From DASUBV01 sp035763085 (GTDB lineage: Bacteria; Actinomycetota; Actinomycetes; Streptosporangiales; Streptosporangiaceae), in assembly GCA_035763085.1 (NCBI GenBank), contig DASUBV010000164.1, positions 1-27,297 on the forward strand: a stretch of DNA of 27,297 nt, read 5' to 3'. Each line of letters begins with the position of its first letter. The stretch's first letter is position 1. The notes below the pieces were generated by a model. It searched no databases and was not told the origin of the DNA. It saw only the letters and a list, made by a program, of their open reading frames with translations. A program made the position numbers and the translations under genes. Of this stretch, positions 1 to 7,486 are shown piece after piece.

Positions 1-17
1 GCGCTGGCCTAGCCTGG

Positions 18-614
18 ATGGTTGTGGCTGACTATCCGCACCCGCTGAACCCGGGCCGATCGGCCAACATGCGCGCCAACCGGCGGACCGACACCAAGCC
101 CGAGATGGCGCTGCGGCGTGCCCTGCACCGGCAGGGTTTCCGCTACCGCAAGGACTACCGGATCGACCTGGACGGGGCCAGGGTCCGGCCGGACATCGCG
201 TTCACCGCCCGCCGGGTCGCCGTTTTCGTCGACGGCTGCTTCTGGCACGTCTGCCCCGAGCACGGCACCAAGCCAGCGAACAACACCTGGTACTGGGGAC
301 CCAAGCTGGCCCGCAATGTCGAGCGCGACCGGGCCGCCGACGCCGCCCTGGAGGCGGCGGGCTGGCAGGTGGTGCGCATCTGGGAGCACGTCCCGCTGGA
401 CGCTGCCGTCGCCGCGGTCGTCGCGGCGGTCGGCCCGCTGCCCGGTCACCCGCCGGCCATGCCCGGCGGGGCGCCGGCCGCCGCCAGCCGGCCAGGGATC
501 ACGCCCGGCCATCCGCCGGCCGTTTCCGGCCAGCCGGGGGTCGTCTCCGGGCCACCGGCCGCATCAGGCGGCCCGCCGGCTGCCCCCGGCCCGGCCGACG
601 CTGCACCGGGGTAG
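18..614 (+). CDS. vsr: Very short patch repair (Vsr-like) endonuclease with low-complexity C-terminal tail
   Basis: Vsr nicks next to T:G mismatches that arise by deamination of 5-methylcytosine and starts short-patch repair. The family signature is clear: an N-terminal N-M-R-A-N...D-T-K-P-E segment (residues 17-29), then R-P-D-I (57-60) with the probable catalytic Asp59, then V-A-V-F-V-D-G-C-F-W-H-V-C-P (67-80) carrying Cys/His metal-ligand candidates, and N-V-E-R-D-R before a final V-R-I-W-E-H strand. The enzyme core ends near residue 140, the usual family length. About 55 more residues follow, almost all Pro, Gly, Ala and Ser in imperfect G-H-P-P-A units. No cytosine methyltransferase partner lies in the window, but the left edge is only 17 bp upstream. 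The ATG at 18 gives the complete family N-terminus; an in-frame ATG at 69 is less likely. Stop is TAG. Confidence 0.88.
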   Translation: MVVADYPHPLNPGRSANMRANRRTDTKPEMALRRALHRQGFRYRKDYRIDLDGARVRPDIAFTARRVAVFVDGCFWHVCPEHGTKPANNTWYWGPKLARNVERDRAADAALEAAGWQVVRIWEHVPLDAAVAAVVAAVGPLPGHPPAMPGGAPAAASRPGITPGHPPAVSGQPGVVSGPPAASGGPPAAPGPADAAPG

Positions 615-705
615 CCGGCGATCCCGGAATGCGGCCGATTTACCTGACTAGCCGGGCCTCCGGCTGGCAGACTCAGACCCTATTCTTCTGCGCTGCGGGG
701 AAGTC

Positions 706-1200
706 ATGCGCGTATACCTGCCATCCACTCTTCCGGCTCTGGGCCGGTTCTTGCTGGCCGAAGAGGTCGGCCAGCCGCCCGTGCGCGGGTTCGCTGTCAC
801 GCCCGCGCTCCGCGAGGCCTATTCCAGCGGGGACATGGAGGAACTGGAGTACATCGCCTTGCTCCACGCCGCCCGCGCCTCGCTGCGGCTGCTGGCCGAG
901 GACCCGGCGGCGCCGCGGCGCCGCGTCGTGCTGGCCGCCGAGGTGCCCGCCGAGCTGATCGTGAGCCACACCGGTTTCGAGGAGCCCGCGCTGGTCGAGG
1001 TGCACAAGCCGGTGCCGCTGAAGTTTGTCGCCTCCGGGCATGTCGACGACACCGCCGCCATGGCCGAGATCGCCGCCGCGGTGACTGCGCTGGCCGCCGC
1101 CGACCGCGGGGACGATGACGCCCAGTTCGCGGTGGACAGCGCCGAGGGCCACGAACTGCTCTGGTACGCCACCCAGGAACTGCGGCACATCACCGGCTAG
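706..1200 (+). CDS. DUF6912 family protein of unknown function
   Basis: A 164-residue soluble protein opening with M-R-V-Y-L-P-S-T-L-P-A-L, the hallmark of the small actinobacterial DUF6912 family. The rest is alpha/beta in character, rich in Ala and Glu, with no signal peptide or membrane segment. Near the C-terminus is E-G-H-E-L-L-W-Y-A-T-Q-E-L. No catalytic motif is recognisable and no function is known to me. The ATG is preceded by a GGGGAA ribosome-binding site about 4 nt upstream. A TATTCT hexamer at 681-686 could be a -10 element, but no -35 partner is convincing. It stands alone between vsr and pruA. Confidence 0.82.
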   Translation: MRVYLPSTLPALGRFLLAEEVGQPPVRGFAVTPALREAYSSGDMEELEYIALLHAARASLRLLAEDPAAPRRRVVLAAEVPAELIVSHTGFEEPALVEVHKPVPLKFVASGHVDDTAAMAEIAAAVTALAAADRGDDDAQFAVDSAEGHELLWYATQELRHITG

Positions 1201-1477
1201 CCGCCTACCCGATAGTCCGCGGGGCGGCCAGATACCTGCCCGGCCGTCCGCGGGGTTGCTAGATCGCCTGTAGTCCCCGGGGCAGGCCGGCTCCGTGCTC
1301 GCCTGCCCGGCCGTCCGCGAGATCACTCTGGCCAGGCCATCGGCGAGGCCGCCGGCATGACCGTCGGCCGGCCGGCTGGCCTGGCTCGCCCACCCGGCCC
1401 CGGGAATACCCTCGGGTGCATGCAACGATGAGACAGAACCGCCGGTGATGTCGGGTCAAGCAGGGAGAAAAGCCGTC
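1201..1477. other. Intergenic region upstream of pruA
   Basis: No coding sequence is supported here. An 18-bp sequence beginning CCTGCCCGGCC occurs twice as a perfect direct repeat (1235-1252 and 1302-1319). The region is otherwise GC-rich with many short inverted repeats. A TACCCT hexamer at 1407-1412 fits a TAnnnT -10 element about 65 nt before the preferred pruA start. Confidence 0.4.
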
Positions 1478-3106
1478 GTGGATGCCGTAACCAACGTGCC
1501 CGTGCCGATGAACGAGCCCATCAAGGGCTACGCGCCGGGAAGCCCGGAGCGGGCGGCGCTGGAAAGCAAGCTCAAGGAGCTCGGCGGCGAGCGTGCCGAG
1601 CTGACCATGACCGTCGGCGGCCAGCAGCGCATGGGCGGCGGCGAGCGCGTCGATGTCGTCCAGCCGCACAACCACCGGCACGTCCTGGGGCAGTTCGCCG
1701 AGGCTACCGACGCCGACGTCGCGGCCGCCATCGAGGCTGCCCGGCAGGCGGCGCCGGCCTGGCGGGAGCTGTCCTTCGACGACCGGGCCGCGATCTTCCT
1801 CAAGGCCGCCGACCTGCTGGCCGGCCCGTGGCGGCAGACCATCAACGCCGCCACCGTGCTGGGCCAGTCCAAGTCGGCCTACCAGGCCGAGATCGACGCT
1901 GCCTGCGAGCTGATCGACTTCTGGCGCTTCAACGTGTTCTACGCGCGGCGGCTGCTGGCCGAGCAGCCGCTTTCCGCAGCTGGCAGCTGGAACCGGCTGG
2001 AGTACCGCCCGCTCGAGGGCTTCGTGCTGGCCATTACCCCGTTCAACTTCACCTCGATCGCGGCCAACCTGCCCACCGCGCCAGCCCTGATGGGCAACGT
2101 CGTGGTCTGGAAGCCGTCACCCACCCAGCAGCTGTCCGCGCACTACCTGATGCGGCTGCTGGAGGCGGCCGGCCTGCCGCCCGGCGTGATCAACATGGTC
2201 ACCGGCAGCGGCCAGGCCGTGTCCCGGGTCGCGCTGCCGCACCCCGACCTGGCGGGCATCCACTTCACCGGCTCGACCAGCACCTTCCAGCACCTGTGGC
2301 GCACCGTCGGGGAGAACATCGCGGGCTACCGCAGCTACCCCCGGCTGGTGGGCGAGACCGGCGGCAAGGACTTCGTCATCGCCCATGCCTCGGCCGACCC
2401 GGGCGTACTGTCGACCGCGCTGATCCGCGGCGCGTTCGAGTACCAGGGCCAGAAGTGCTCGGCCGCCTCGCGCGCCTACCTGCCGCGCAGCGTCTGGGAC
2501 CAGGTCCGTGACCAGCTCATCGGCGGTATCGAGTCGCTCACGGTGGGCGACGTCTCCGCCGACCTGTCCCTGTTCATGGGCGCGGTGATCGATGACCGGG
2601 CGTTCGCCAAGCACACCGACGCGATCGGGCGGGCCCGCACCCGTCCGGGCATCAGCGTGCTTACCGGCGGCGGCACTGACAACAGCAACGGCTACTTCGT
2701 GCAGCCGACGGTGCTGCAGTCCGCCGATCCGGCCGATGAGATGTTCAGCACCGAGTATTTCGGCCCCATCCTCGCCGTGCACGTCTTCGAGGACGCCGAC
2801 TACGCGGCGGTGCTGGCCCAGGCCGCCGACATCGCGCCGTACGCGCTGACCGGCTCGATCATCGCCCAGGACCGCGCCGCGATCGCGCAGGCCACCGATG
2901 CGCTGCGGTTCTCGGCGGGCAACTTCTACATCAACGACAAGCCCACCGGCGCGGTGGTCGGCCAGCAGCCCTTCGGCGGCGCACGGGCCAGCGGCACCAA
3001 CGACAAGGCCGGGTCGATCTTCAACCTGATCCGCTGGGTCAACACCCGGACGATCAAGGAGCTGTTCGTCCCGCCGGTCGACTACCGCTACCCGCACATG
3101 GGCTGA
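1478..3106 (+). CDS. pruA: L-glutamate gamma-semialdehyde dehydrogenase (1-pyrroline-5-carboxylate dehydrogenase)
   Basis: Oxidises glutamate-gamma-semialdehyde (from P5C) to glutamate with NAD+, the second step of proline catabolism. It is an aldehyde dehydrogenase-fold protein of 542 residues. The nucleophile Cys327 is in G-Q-K-C-S-A-A-S, the general base Glu293 in G-E-T-G-G-K-D-F, and the cofactor-binding segment I-T-P-F-N-F-T-S is further upstream. The C-terminus has the family signature Q-P-F-G-G-A-R-A-S-G-T-N-D-K. I chose the GTG at 1478 because AGGGAG at 1462-1467 precedes it and homologues begin M-D-A-V-T. The frame stays open upstream to GTG 1445 and ATG 1448, without a ribosome-binding site. 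No proline dehydrogenase lies in the window. The glutamate made here could feed the large glutamate dehydrogenase 4 kb downstream. Confidence 0.95.
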   Translation: MDAVTNVPVPMNEPIKGYAPGSPERAALESKLKELGGERAELTMTVGGQQRMGGGERVDVVQPHNHRHVLGQFAEATDADVAAAIEAARQAAPAWRELSFDDRAAIFLKAADLLAGPWRQTINAATVLGQSKSAYQAEIDAACELIDFWRFNVFYARRLLAEQPLSAAGSWNRLEYRPLEGFVLAITPFNFTSIAANLPTAPALMGNVVVWKPSPTQQLSAHYLMRLLEAAGLPPGVINMVTGSGQAVSRVALPHPDLAGIHFTGSTSTFQHLWRTVGENIAGYRSYPRLVGETGGKDFVIAHASADPGVLSTALIRGAFEYQGQKCSAASRAYLPRSVWDQVRDQLIGGIESLTVGDVSADLSLFMGAVIDDRAFAKHTDAIGRARTRPGISVLTGGGTDNSNGYFVQPTVLQSADPADEMFSTEYFGPILAVHVFEDADYAAVLAQAADIAPYALTGSIIAQDRAAIAQATDALRFSAGNFYINDKPTGAVVGQQPFGGARASGTNDKAGSIFNLIRWVNTRTIKELFVPPVDYRYPHMG

Positions 3107-3243
3107 CCCGCCGGGCCTGCGGGCCGGGCTGGCGCGCTGGTCTGGCCCGCGGAGCGAACCGTCCCGGCGGCGCGTCTTCTTCCGGAATTCTTACCCGAAT
3201 CCCGGGAGTGCAGACTGTCCTGGTTTACGGCGGTACGCTCTGG
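3107..3243. promoter_or_regulatory. Intergenic region with a candidate promoter for the HAD gene
   Basis: GC-rich spacer with no coding evidence. A TACGCT hexamer at 3234-3239 fits TAnnnT and would place a transcription start near 3245, before the strong GGAGG at 3298-3302. No good -35 is seen. Confidence 0.3.
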
Positions 3244-4041
3244 ATGACGCCCGCGCACCAGCGCCGGGGCCTGGCTGTCCTGCCCCATGCTCGTCCCGGA
3301 GGCCGCACCATTTACCGCCTTGTCCTGTGGAACATTGACCTGACCCTGGTCGACGTCGCCCGGGTCTCCCGGGATGCCTACGCCGAGGCCTTCCGGCGTG
3401 TCACCGGCCGCCCGCTGGTGGCGCTGCCGCAGGTCGCCGGGCGCAGCGACTCGGAGATCTTCTTCGAGTCGCTGGCCCTCAACGACGTCGAGGCGGACAC
3501 CTCCGAGCACAGCGGCCAGGAACTGCTGGCCCGGTACGCGTGGGAGCTGGCGGCCGCCTTCAGCGCGCGGCGCGATCAGGTCACCACCAACGGCCGGCTG
3601 CTGCCCGGCGCGGAGGAGAGCGTCCGCGCGACGGCCGGCCTGCCGGGTGTCGTCCAGTCCGTCATGACCGGCACCATCAAGCCCAACGCAGCCGAGAAAC
3701 TGGATGCATTCGGCCTGGTCGGCTACTTCGACCTGGACATCGGCGGCTACGGCTCCGACGTCTACCCCAAGGGCTCGCAGCTGCTCATGTGCCGGTCCAG
3801 GGCGGCCGAGAAGTACCAGGTGCCGCTGTCGGTCGAGGCAACCGTCTACATCGCCGACTCCGGCCGCGACGTCGAGGCGGCCCGGATCAGCGGCGTCCGC
3901 TGCATCGCCGTCGCCAGCGGCCGGTCCACCATGGCCGACCTGCGCGGCGCCGGGGCTGACGTCGTGCTGCCCGACCTGACCGACGTCGCCCAGGTGGTGC
4001 GGGCGGTTGACCGGCTCACCGGCGTGCCCGCCAGTCACTAG
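3244..4041 (+). CDS. HAD-superfamily protein with Asn in place of the nucleophilic Asp
   Basis: A haloacid dehalogenase-fold phosphatase-like protein with a helical cap of subfamily I type. Motif I reads L-V-L-W-N-I-D-L-T-L: the canonical first Asp, the phosphorylated nucleophile, is Asn30 (codon AAC at 3331), while the second, Asp32, is kept. Motif II is S-V-M-T-G-T, a Lys lies in Y-P-K-G-S, and motif IV is I-A-D-S-G-R-D-V-E-A-A with both acidic residues kept. Either catalysis is lost or changed, or this is a lineage variant. The start is uncertain. ATG 3244 (used here) and GTG 3208 lack a ribosome-binding site and add residues without family resemblance. A perfect GGAGG at 3298-3302 sits 7 nt before ATT at 3310, exactly where the conserved domain starts. 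It stands alone; stop is TAG. Confidence 0.82.
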   Translation: MTPAHQRRGLAVLPHARPGGRTIYRLVLWNIDLTLVDVARVSRDAYAEAFRRVTGRPLVALPQVAGRSDSEIFFESLALNDVEADTSEHSGQELLARYAWELAAAFSARRDQVTTNGRLLPGAEESVRATAGLPGVVQSVMTGTIKPNAAEKLDAFGLVGYFDLDIGGYGSDVYPKGSQLLMCRSRAAEKYQVPLSVEATVYIADSGRDVEAARISGVRCIAVASGRSTMADLRGAGADVVLPDLTDVAQVVRAVDRLTGVPASH

Positions 4042-4445
4042 CGACGCCCGCTAGCCGGCACCCCTGCTAGCCCGCACCTGCGCTGGCCGGTCTCGTCTGC
4101 CCGCTGTCCCGTCCGCCGGCCGGTGCCGTCCGCCGGCCGGCCGCCGCGCCCGGCTGCGGGCGAATCCGGCGTTTCTCAGTAACGGGTTTGTTGCCCGCAC
4201 TCGCCCCGCGCCCGGCCGGTCTGGCCTAGTGTTGCTGCCTTGTGTCGCCATGCCGCCCGGGTGGGTCAGATGGCGCGAGCGCATACTGGGATATAACAGT
4301 CCAGTCAACGGCGACAGGAACTGCGGGATGGGGCGGGCTACGCGATGATGCGCACGTCGCGGAGGACCAGCGGGATGCGCACGGCCAGGCCCCGGCCGTC
4401 GTGCCTGCGTTGCGGCTGGCAGCCAGACAGCGGATGCTGATCGCT
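4042..4445. other. 404-bp intergenic region upstream of acetoacetyl-CoA synthetase
   Basis: No convincing gene. The synthetase frame stays open back to 4242, but the extra residues are not family-like and no ribosome-binding site supports them. Visible items: a TAGTGT hexamer near 4227, possibly a -10 element on the + strand; ACTGG...CCAGT arms around 4286-4306; and the decamer GATGCGCACG twice (near 4348 and 4374). On the - strand, TTGACT and TATGCG are 17 nt apart (about 4282-4310), but no gene follows. Confidence 0.35.
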
Positions 4446-6560
4446 ATGCCAAACGACCACACCAGTACCCAGGACGGAGCCGTGGCCCCCGAGGTCACGA
4501 CGGCCGGCCAGACGGCGGCGGCAGCCGGGCGCGACTACGGCGCCACGCTGTGGGCCCCCGACCCCGAGACCATCTCCTGCGCCCGGATCAGCCAGTACGC
4601 GCGCTGGCTGGCGGCCGCGCGGGACGTGTCACTCGAGCCCGGCTACGAGAGCCTGTGGCGCTGGTCGGTGACCGAGCCCGGCCCGTTCTGGGCCTCGGTG
4701 TGGGACTACTTCGGCGTGCTCGGCCAGCGCGGTACCGGGCCGGTCCTGACCGGCGGGCCGATGCCCGACGTGACCTGGTTCGCCGGGACCACGCTCAACT
4801 ACGCGCGCAACGCCCTGCGCTGGGCGGCCACCGACCCCGGCCGGACCGCGGTCAGCTACAGCTCCGAGGCGGGGCGCGAAGGCCGGCTCAGCTACGGCGA
4901 GCTGGCGCAGGCGGTGGCCCGCGCTCAGGCTGGCCTGCGGGCACTCGGCGTCGGCCGCGGCGACCGGGTCGCTGCCTACCTGCCTAACGCCCCCGAGGCG
5001 CTCATCGGGCTGCTGGCCGCTGCCAGCCTCGGCGCGATCTGGACGTCCTGCTCGCCAGACTTCGGGGCCACCAGCGTGATCGACCGGTTCGCGCAGATCT
5101 CGCCGAAGGTGCTGATCGCCATCGACGGCTACGTCTACGGCGGCAAGCGCTTCGACCGCCGGGAGCAGGTGGCCACCATCGCCGCCGCCCTGCCGGGCCT
5201 GCAGGCCGTGGTCACCGTGGACTACCTGGGAACCGGCCCGGCCGGCCCGGCCGGCCCGCCCGGCGTGCGCCAGCTGAGCTGGGCCGAGCTGACGGCAGCC
5301 GACGGGGGCGAGCCGGCGGCGGCCGAGCCCGAGTACGACGAGGTCCCGTTCGACCATCCGCTGTGGGTGCTGTACTCCTCGGGCACCACCGGCCTGCCCA
5401 AGCCGATCGTGCACGGGCACGGCGGGATCGTGCTGGAGCACCTCAAGGCGCTGTGCCTGCACCAGGACCTGGGCGTGGATGCCGAGACCGGCGACGTCGA
5501 CGTGTTCTTCTGGTACACCACGACCGGCTGGATGATGTGGAACTACCTGGTCGGCGGGCTGCTGGCCGGGATCACCATCGTGCTGTACGACGGCAGCGCG
5601 GTCCACCCGGCCACTGACCAGCTGTGGCGGCTGGCCGCCGCCGAGGGGGTCACCTACGCCGGGACCGGTGCCCCGTACCTGCTGGCCTGCCGCAAGGAGG
5701 GCCTGCGGCCTGCCGCCGGGCACGACCTGTCCCGGCTGCGCGGGGTCGGGTCGACCGGCTCGCCGCTGCCCCCCGAGGGCTTCACCTGGGTCTACGACGA
5801 GGTGGCCCCGGGGTCGCGCGCGCCGTACTTCATCCTCGGCTCGCTGTCCGGCGGCACCGACGTGTGCACCGGGTTCGTCGGCCCCAGCCCGCTGCTGCCG
5901 GTCCGGGCCGGGATCATCCCCGGGCCGTGCCTGGGTGCCCGGGTGGAATCCTTCAGCGCTGCGGGCCAGCCGGTGACCGGCGAGGTCGGCGAGCTCGTGC
6001 TGACCGCCCCGCTGCCGTCCATGCCGGTCGGCTTCTGGAACGACCCGGACGGCCAGCGCTACCGGGCCAGCTACTACGCCGACTACCCGGGGGTCTGGCG
6101 GCACGGCGACTGGATCATGATCCTGGCCGACGGGGGCTGCGTCATCTACGGCCGCTCCGACGCCACCTTGAACCGGGGCGGCGTGCGGATGGGCACAAGC
6201 GAGTTCTACCGTGTGGTGGAGGGGCTGCCCGAGGTGGCCGACAGCCTGGTCGTGGACACCGGCCAGCTGGGCCAGGACGGCCAGCTGATCCTGTACGTCG
6301 TCCCGGCGGCCGGGCAGTCAGTCGATGAGCAGCTGACCGCCCGGATCACCAGGGCGCTGCGGGCCGCGCTGTCGCCGCGGCACGTGCCCGACGACATCCG
6401 GCAGGTCCCCGGCATCCCGCGGACGCTGTCGGGCAAGAAGCTCGAGGTACCGGTGCGCAAGATCCTGCTCGGCACGCCGGTGACCGAGGCCGCGGACCCG
6501 GACGCGCTGGCCAATCCGGAGGTGCTGGCTTACTTCCAGCCGGGCGGGAGGGGCGCATGA
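4446..6560 (+). CDS. Acetoacetyl-CoA synthetase (acetoacetate-CoA ligase)
   Basis: Activates acetoacetate to acetoacetyl-CoA through an acetoacetyl-AMP intermediate, recovering ketone bodies or amino-acid breakdown products. It belongs to the ANL superfamily. The N-terminal L-W-A-P-D-P-E...I-S-Q-Y-A-R-W-L segment is typical of this subfamily. The AMP-binding P-loop is Y-S-S-G-T-T-G-L-P-K-P (around 5374-5406). Later come F-F-W-Y-T-T-T-G-W-M-M-W-N, then P-V-G-F-W-N-D-P-D-G and R-H-G-D-W, and the C-terminal Lys lies in R-T-L-S-G-K-K-L-E. A Gly-Pro-Ala-rich insert lies at about 5230-5262. The protein is 704 residues from ATG 4446, slightly long for the family. ATG 4434 and GTG 4482 are alternatives and none has a strong ribosome-binding site. 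The stop overlaps the next start (ATGA), so the two genes are translationally coupled. Confidence 0.92.
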   Translation: MPNDHTSTQDGAVAPEVTTAGQTAAAAGRDYGATLWAPDPETISCARISQYARWLAAARDVSLEPGYESLWRWSVTEPGPFWASVWDYFGVLGQRGTGPVLTGGPMPDVTWFAGTTLNYARNALRWAATDPGRTAVSYSSEAGREGRLSYGELAQAVARAQAGLRALGVGRGDRVAAYLPNAPEALIGLLAAASLGAIWTSCSPDFGATSVIDRFAQISPKVLIAIDGYVYGGKRFDRREQVATIAAALPGLQAVVTVDYLGTGPAGPAGPPGVRQLSWAELTAADGGEPAAAEPEYDEVPFDHPLWVLYSSGTTGLPKPIVHGHGGIVLEHLKALCLHQDLGVDAETGDVDVFFWYTTTGWMMWNYLVGGLLAGITIVLYDGSAVHPATDQLWRLAAAEGVTYAGTGAPYLLACRKEGLRPAAGHDLSRLRGVGSTGSPLPPEGFTWVYDEVAPGSRAPYFILGSLSGGTDVCTGFVGPSPLLPVRAGIIPGPCLGARVESFSAAGQPVTGEVGELVLTAPLPSMPVGFWNDPDGQRYRASYYADYPGVWRHGDWIMILADGGCVIYGRSDATLNRGGVRMGTSEFYRVVEGLPEVADSLVVDTGQLGQDGQLILYVVPAAGQSVDEQLTARITRALRAALSPRHVPDDIRQVPGIPRTLSGKKLEVPVRKILLGTPVTEAADPDALANPEVLAYFQPGGRGA

Positions 6561-7444
6561 TCGGGAAAGAAGCCGTCAGCACGGGCCGCAGCTTCGGCGA
6601 GGAAGGCGGCCTGGTGACCTACGGCAGCTACCTGCACCTGCCCGGGCTGCTGGCCCAGCAGGAGCCGCAGGTCTCGCCGCCGGTCCACGACGAGCTGCTG
6701 TTCATCACCGTGCACCAGGCCTACGAGCTGTGGTTCAAGCAGCTGCTGCATGAGCTGACGGCGGTCCGGGACTGCATGACCCCCGGCGCGGCGGGTCCGG
6801 CGGGGGGTTCCGGGTCACCGGGGCCCGGGGCGTCGCCGGGCGGCGCCGTGCCCTCGCGCAGCGACGGGGAGCTGTGGCGGGCGCGGCAGCTGCTGCGCCG
6901 GGCGCACGTCATCGAGCGGCTGCTGATCAGCCAGATCGATGTCCTGGAGACCATGACGCCGCAGGACTTCCTGGAGTTCCGGGCCGCGCTCGCCCCGGCC
7001 AGCGGATTCCAGTCGGTGCAGTTCCGGGAGCTGGAGTTCCTGTCCGGGGCCAAGGATCCCGGCTTCCTGCGCCGGTTCCGGTCACTGACCGACCTCGAGC
7101 GGGCCCGGCTGGACCGCCGGCTGGCCGAGCCGTCCTTGTGGGACTCCTATCTCGCGCTGCTCGCCGCGCGGGGGCTGCCGATCGGCGATGATCAGCAGGT
7201 CCTGGCCGCGCTGGTCCAGGTGGCGAGGGACCGGGATCAGCATGATGACCTCTGGCAGCTCGCCGAGGACCTGCTGACCCATGACGAGCTGGCCGGACTC
7301 TGGCGGGCCCGGCACGTGCAGATGGTGGAGCGCCAGATCGGCACCAAGTCCGGGACCGGCGGGTCCACCGGGGCACCGTACCTGCGCCGGCGCGTTCCGC
7401 TCCGGTACTACCCGCTGCTGTGGGAATTGCGCGACTGCCTGTGA
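6557..7444 (+). CDS. kynA: Tryptophan 2,3-dioxygenase
   Basis: Heme enzyme that opens the indole ring of tryptophan to N-formylkynurenine, the first step of the kynurenine pathway. The distal-pocket signature H-Q-A-Y-E-L-W-F-K-Q begins at His53. The substrate-binding F-R-E-L-E motif follows, and the proximal heme ligand is His253 in W-R-A-R-H-V-Q-M-V-E-R. The C-terminal G-T-K-S-G-T-G-G-S-T-G-A-P-Y-L segment closes the active site. Residues 75-100, between helices, are a Gly/Pro/Ala-rich insert absent from most homologues. The start codon overlaps the synthetase stop by 4 nt, so both are on one transcript. Kynureninase and formamidase genes are not in the window. Stop is TGA. Confidence 0.95.
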   Translation: MIGKEAVSTGRSFGEEGGLVTYGSYLHLPGLLAQQEPQVSPPVHDELLFITVHQAYELWFKQLLHELTAVRDCMTPGAAGPAGGSGSPGPGASPGGAVPSRSDGELWRARQLLRRAHVIERLLISQIDVLETMTPQDFLEFRAALAPASGFQSVQFRELEFLSGAKDPGFLRRFRSLTDLERARLDRRLAEPSLWDSYLALLAARGLPIGDDQQVLAALVQVARDRDQHDDLWQLAEDLLTHDELAGLWRARHVQMVERQIGTKSGTGGSTGAPYLRRRVPLRYYPLLWELRDCL

Positions 7445-7486
7445 GGCCCGCCGGACAGCGGGCACCCGTTAAGGAGTGAAGGATCG

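Noticed and set aside
4051..4308. Small - strand gene downstream of a TTGACT-N17-TATGCG promoter-like pair
   Set aside because: The open frame is Arg/Gly/Pro-rich without a ribosome-binding site or recognisable motif; the promoter-like pair may be chance.
4242..4445. N-terminal extension of acetoacetyl-CoA synthetase back to 4242
   Set aside because: The added residues do not resemble the family and no ribosome-binding site precedes 4242.
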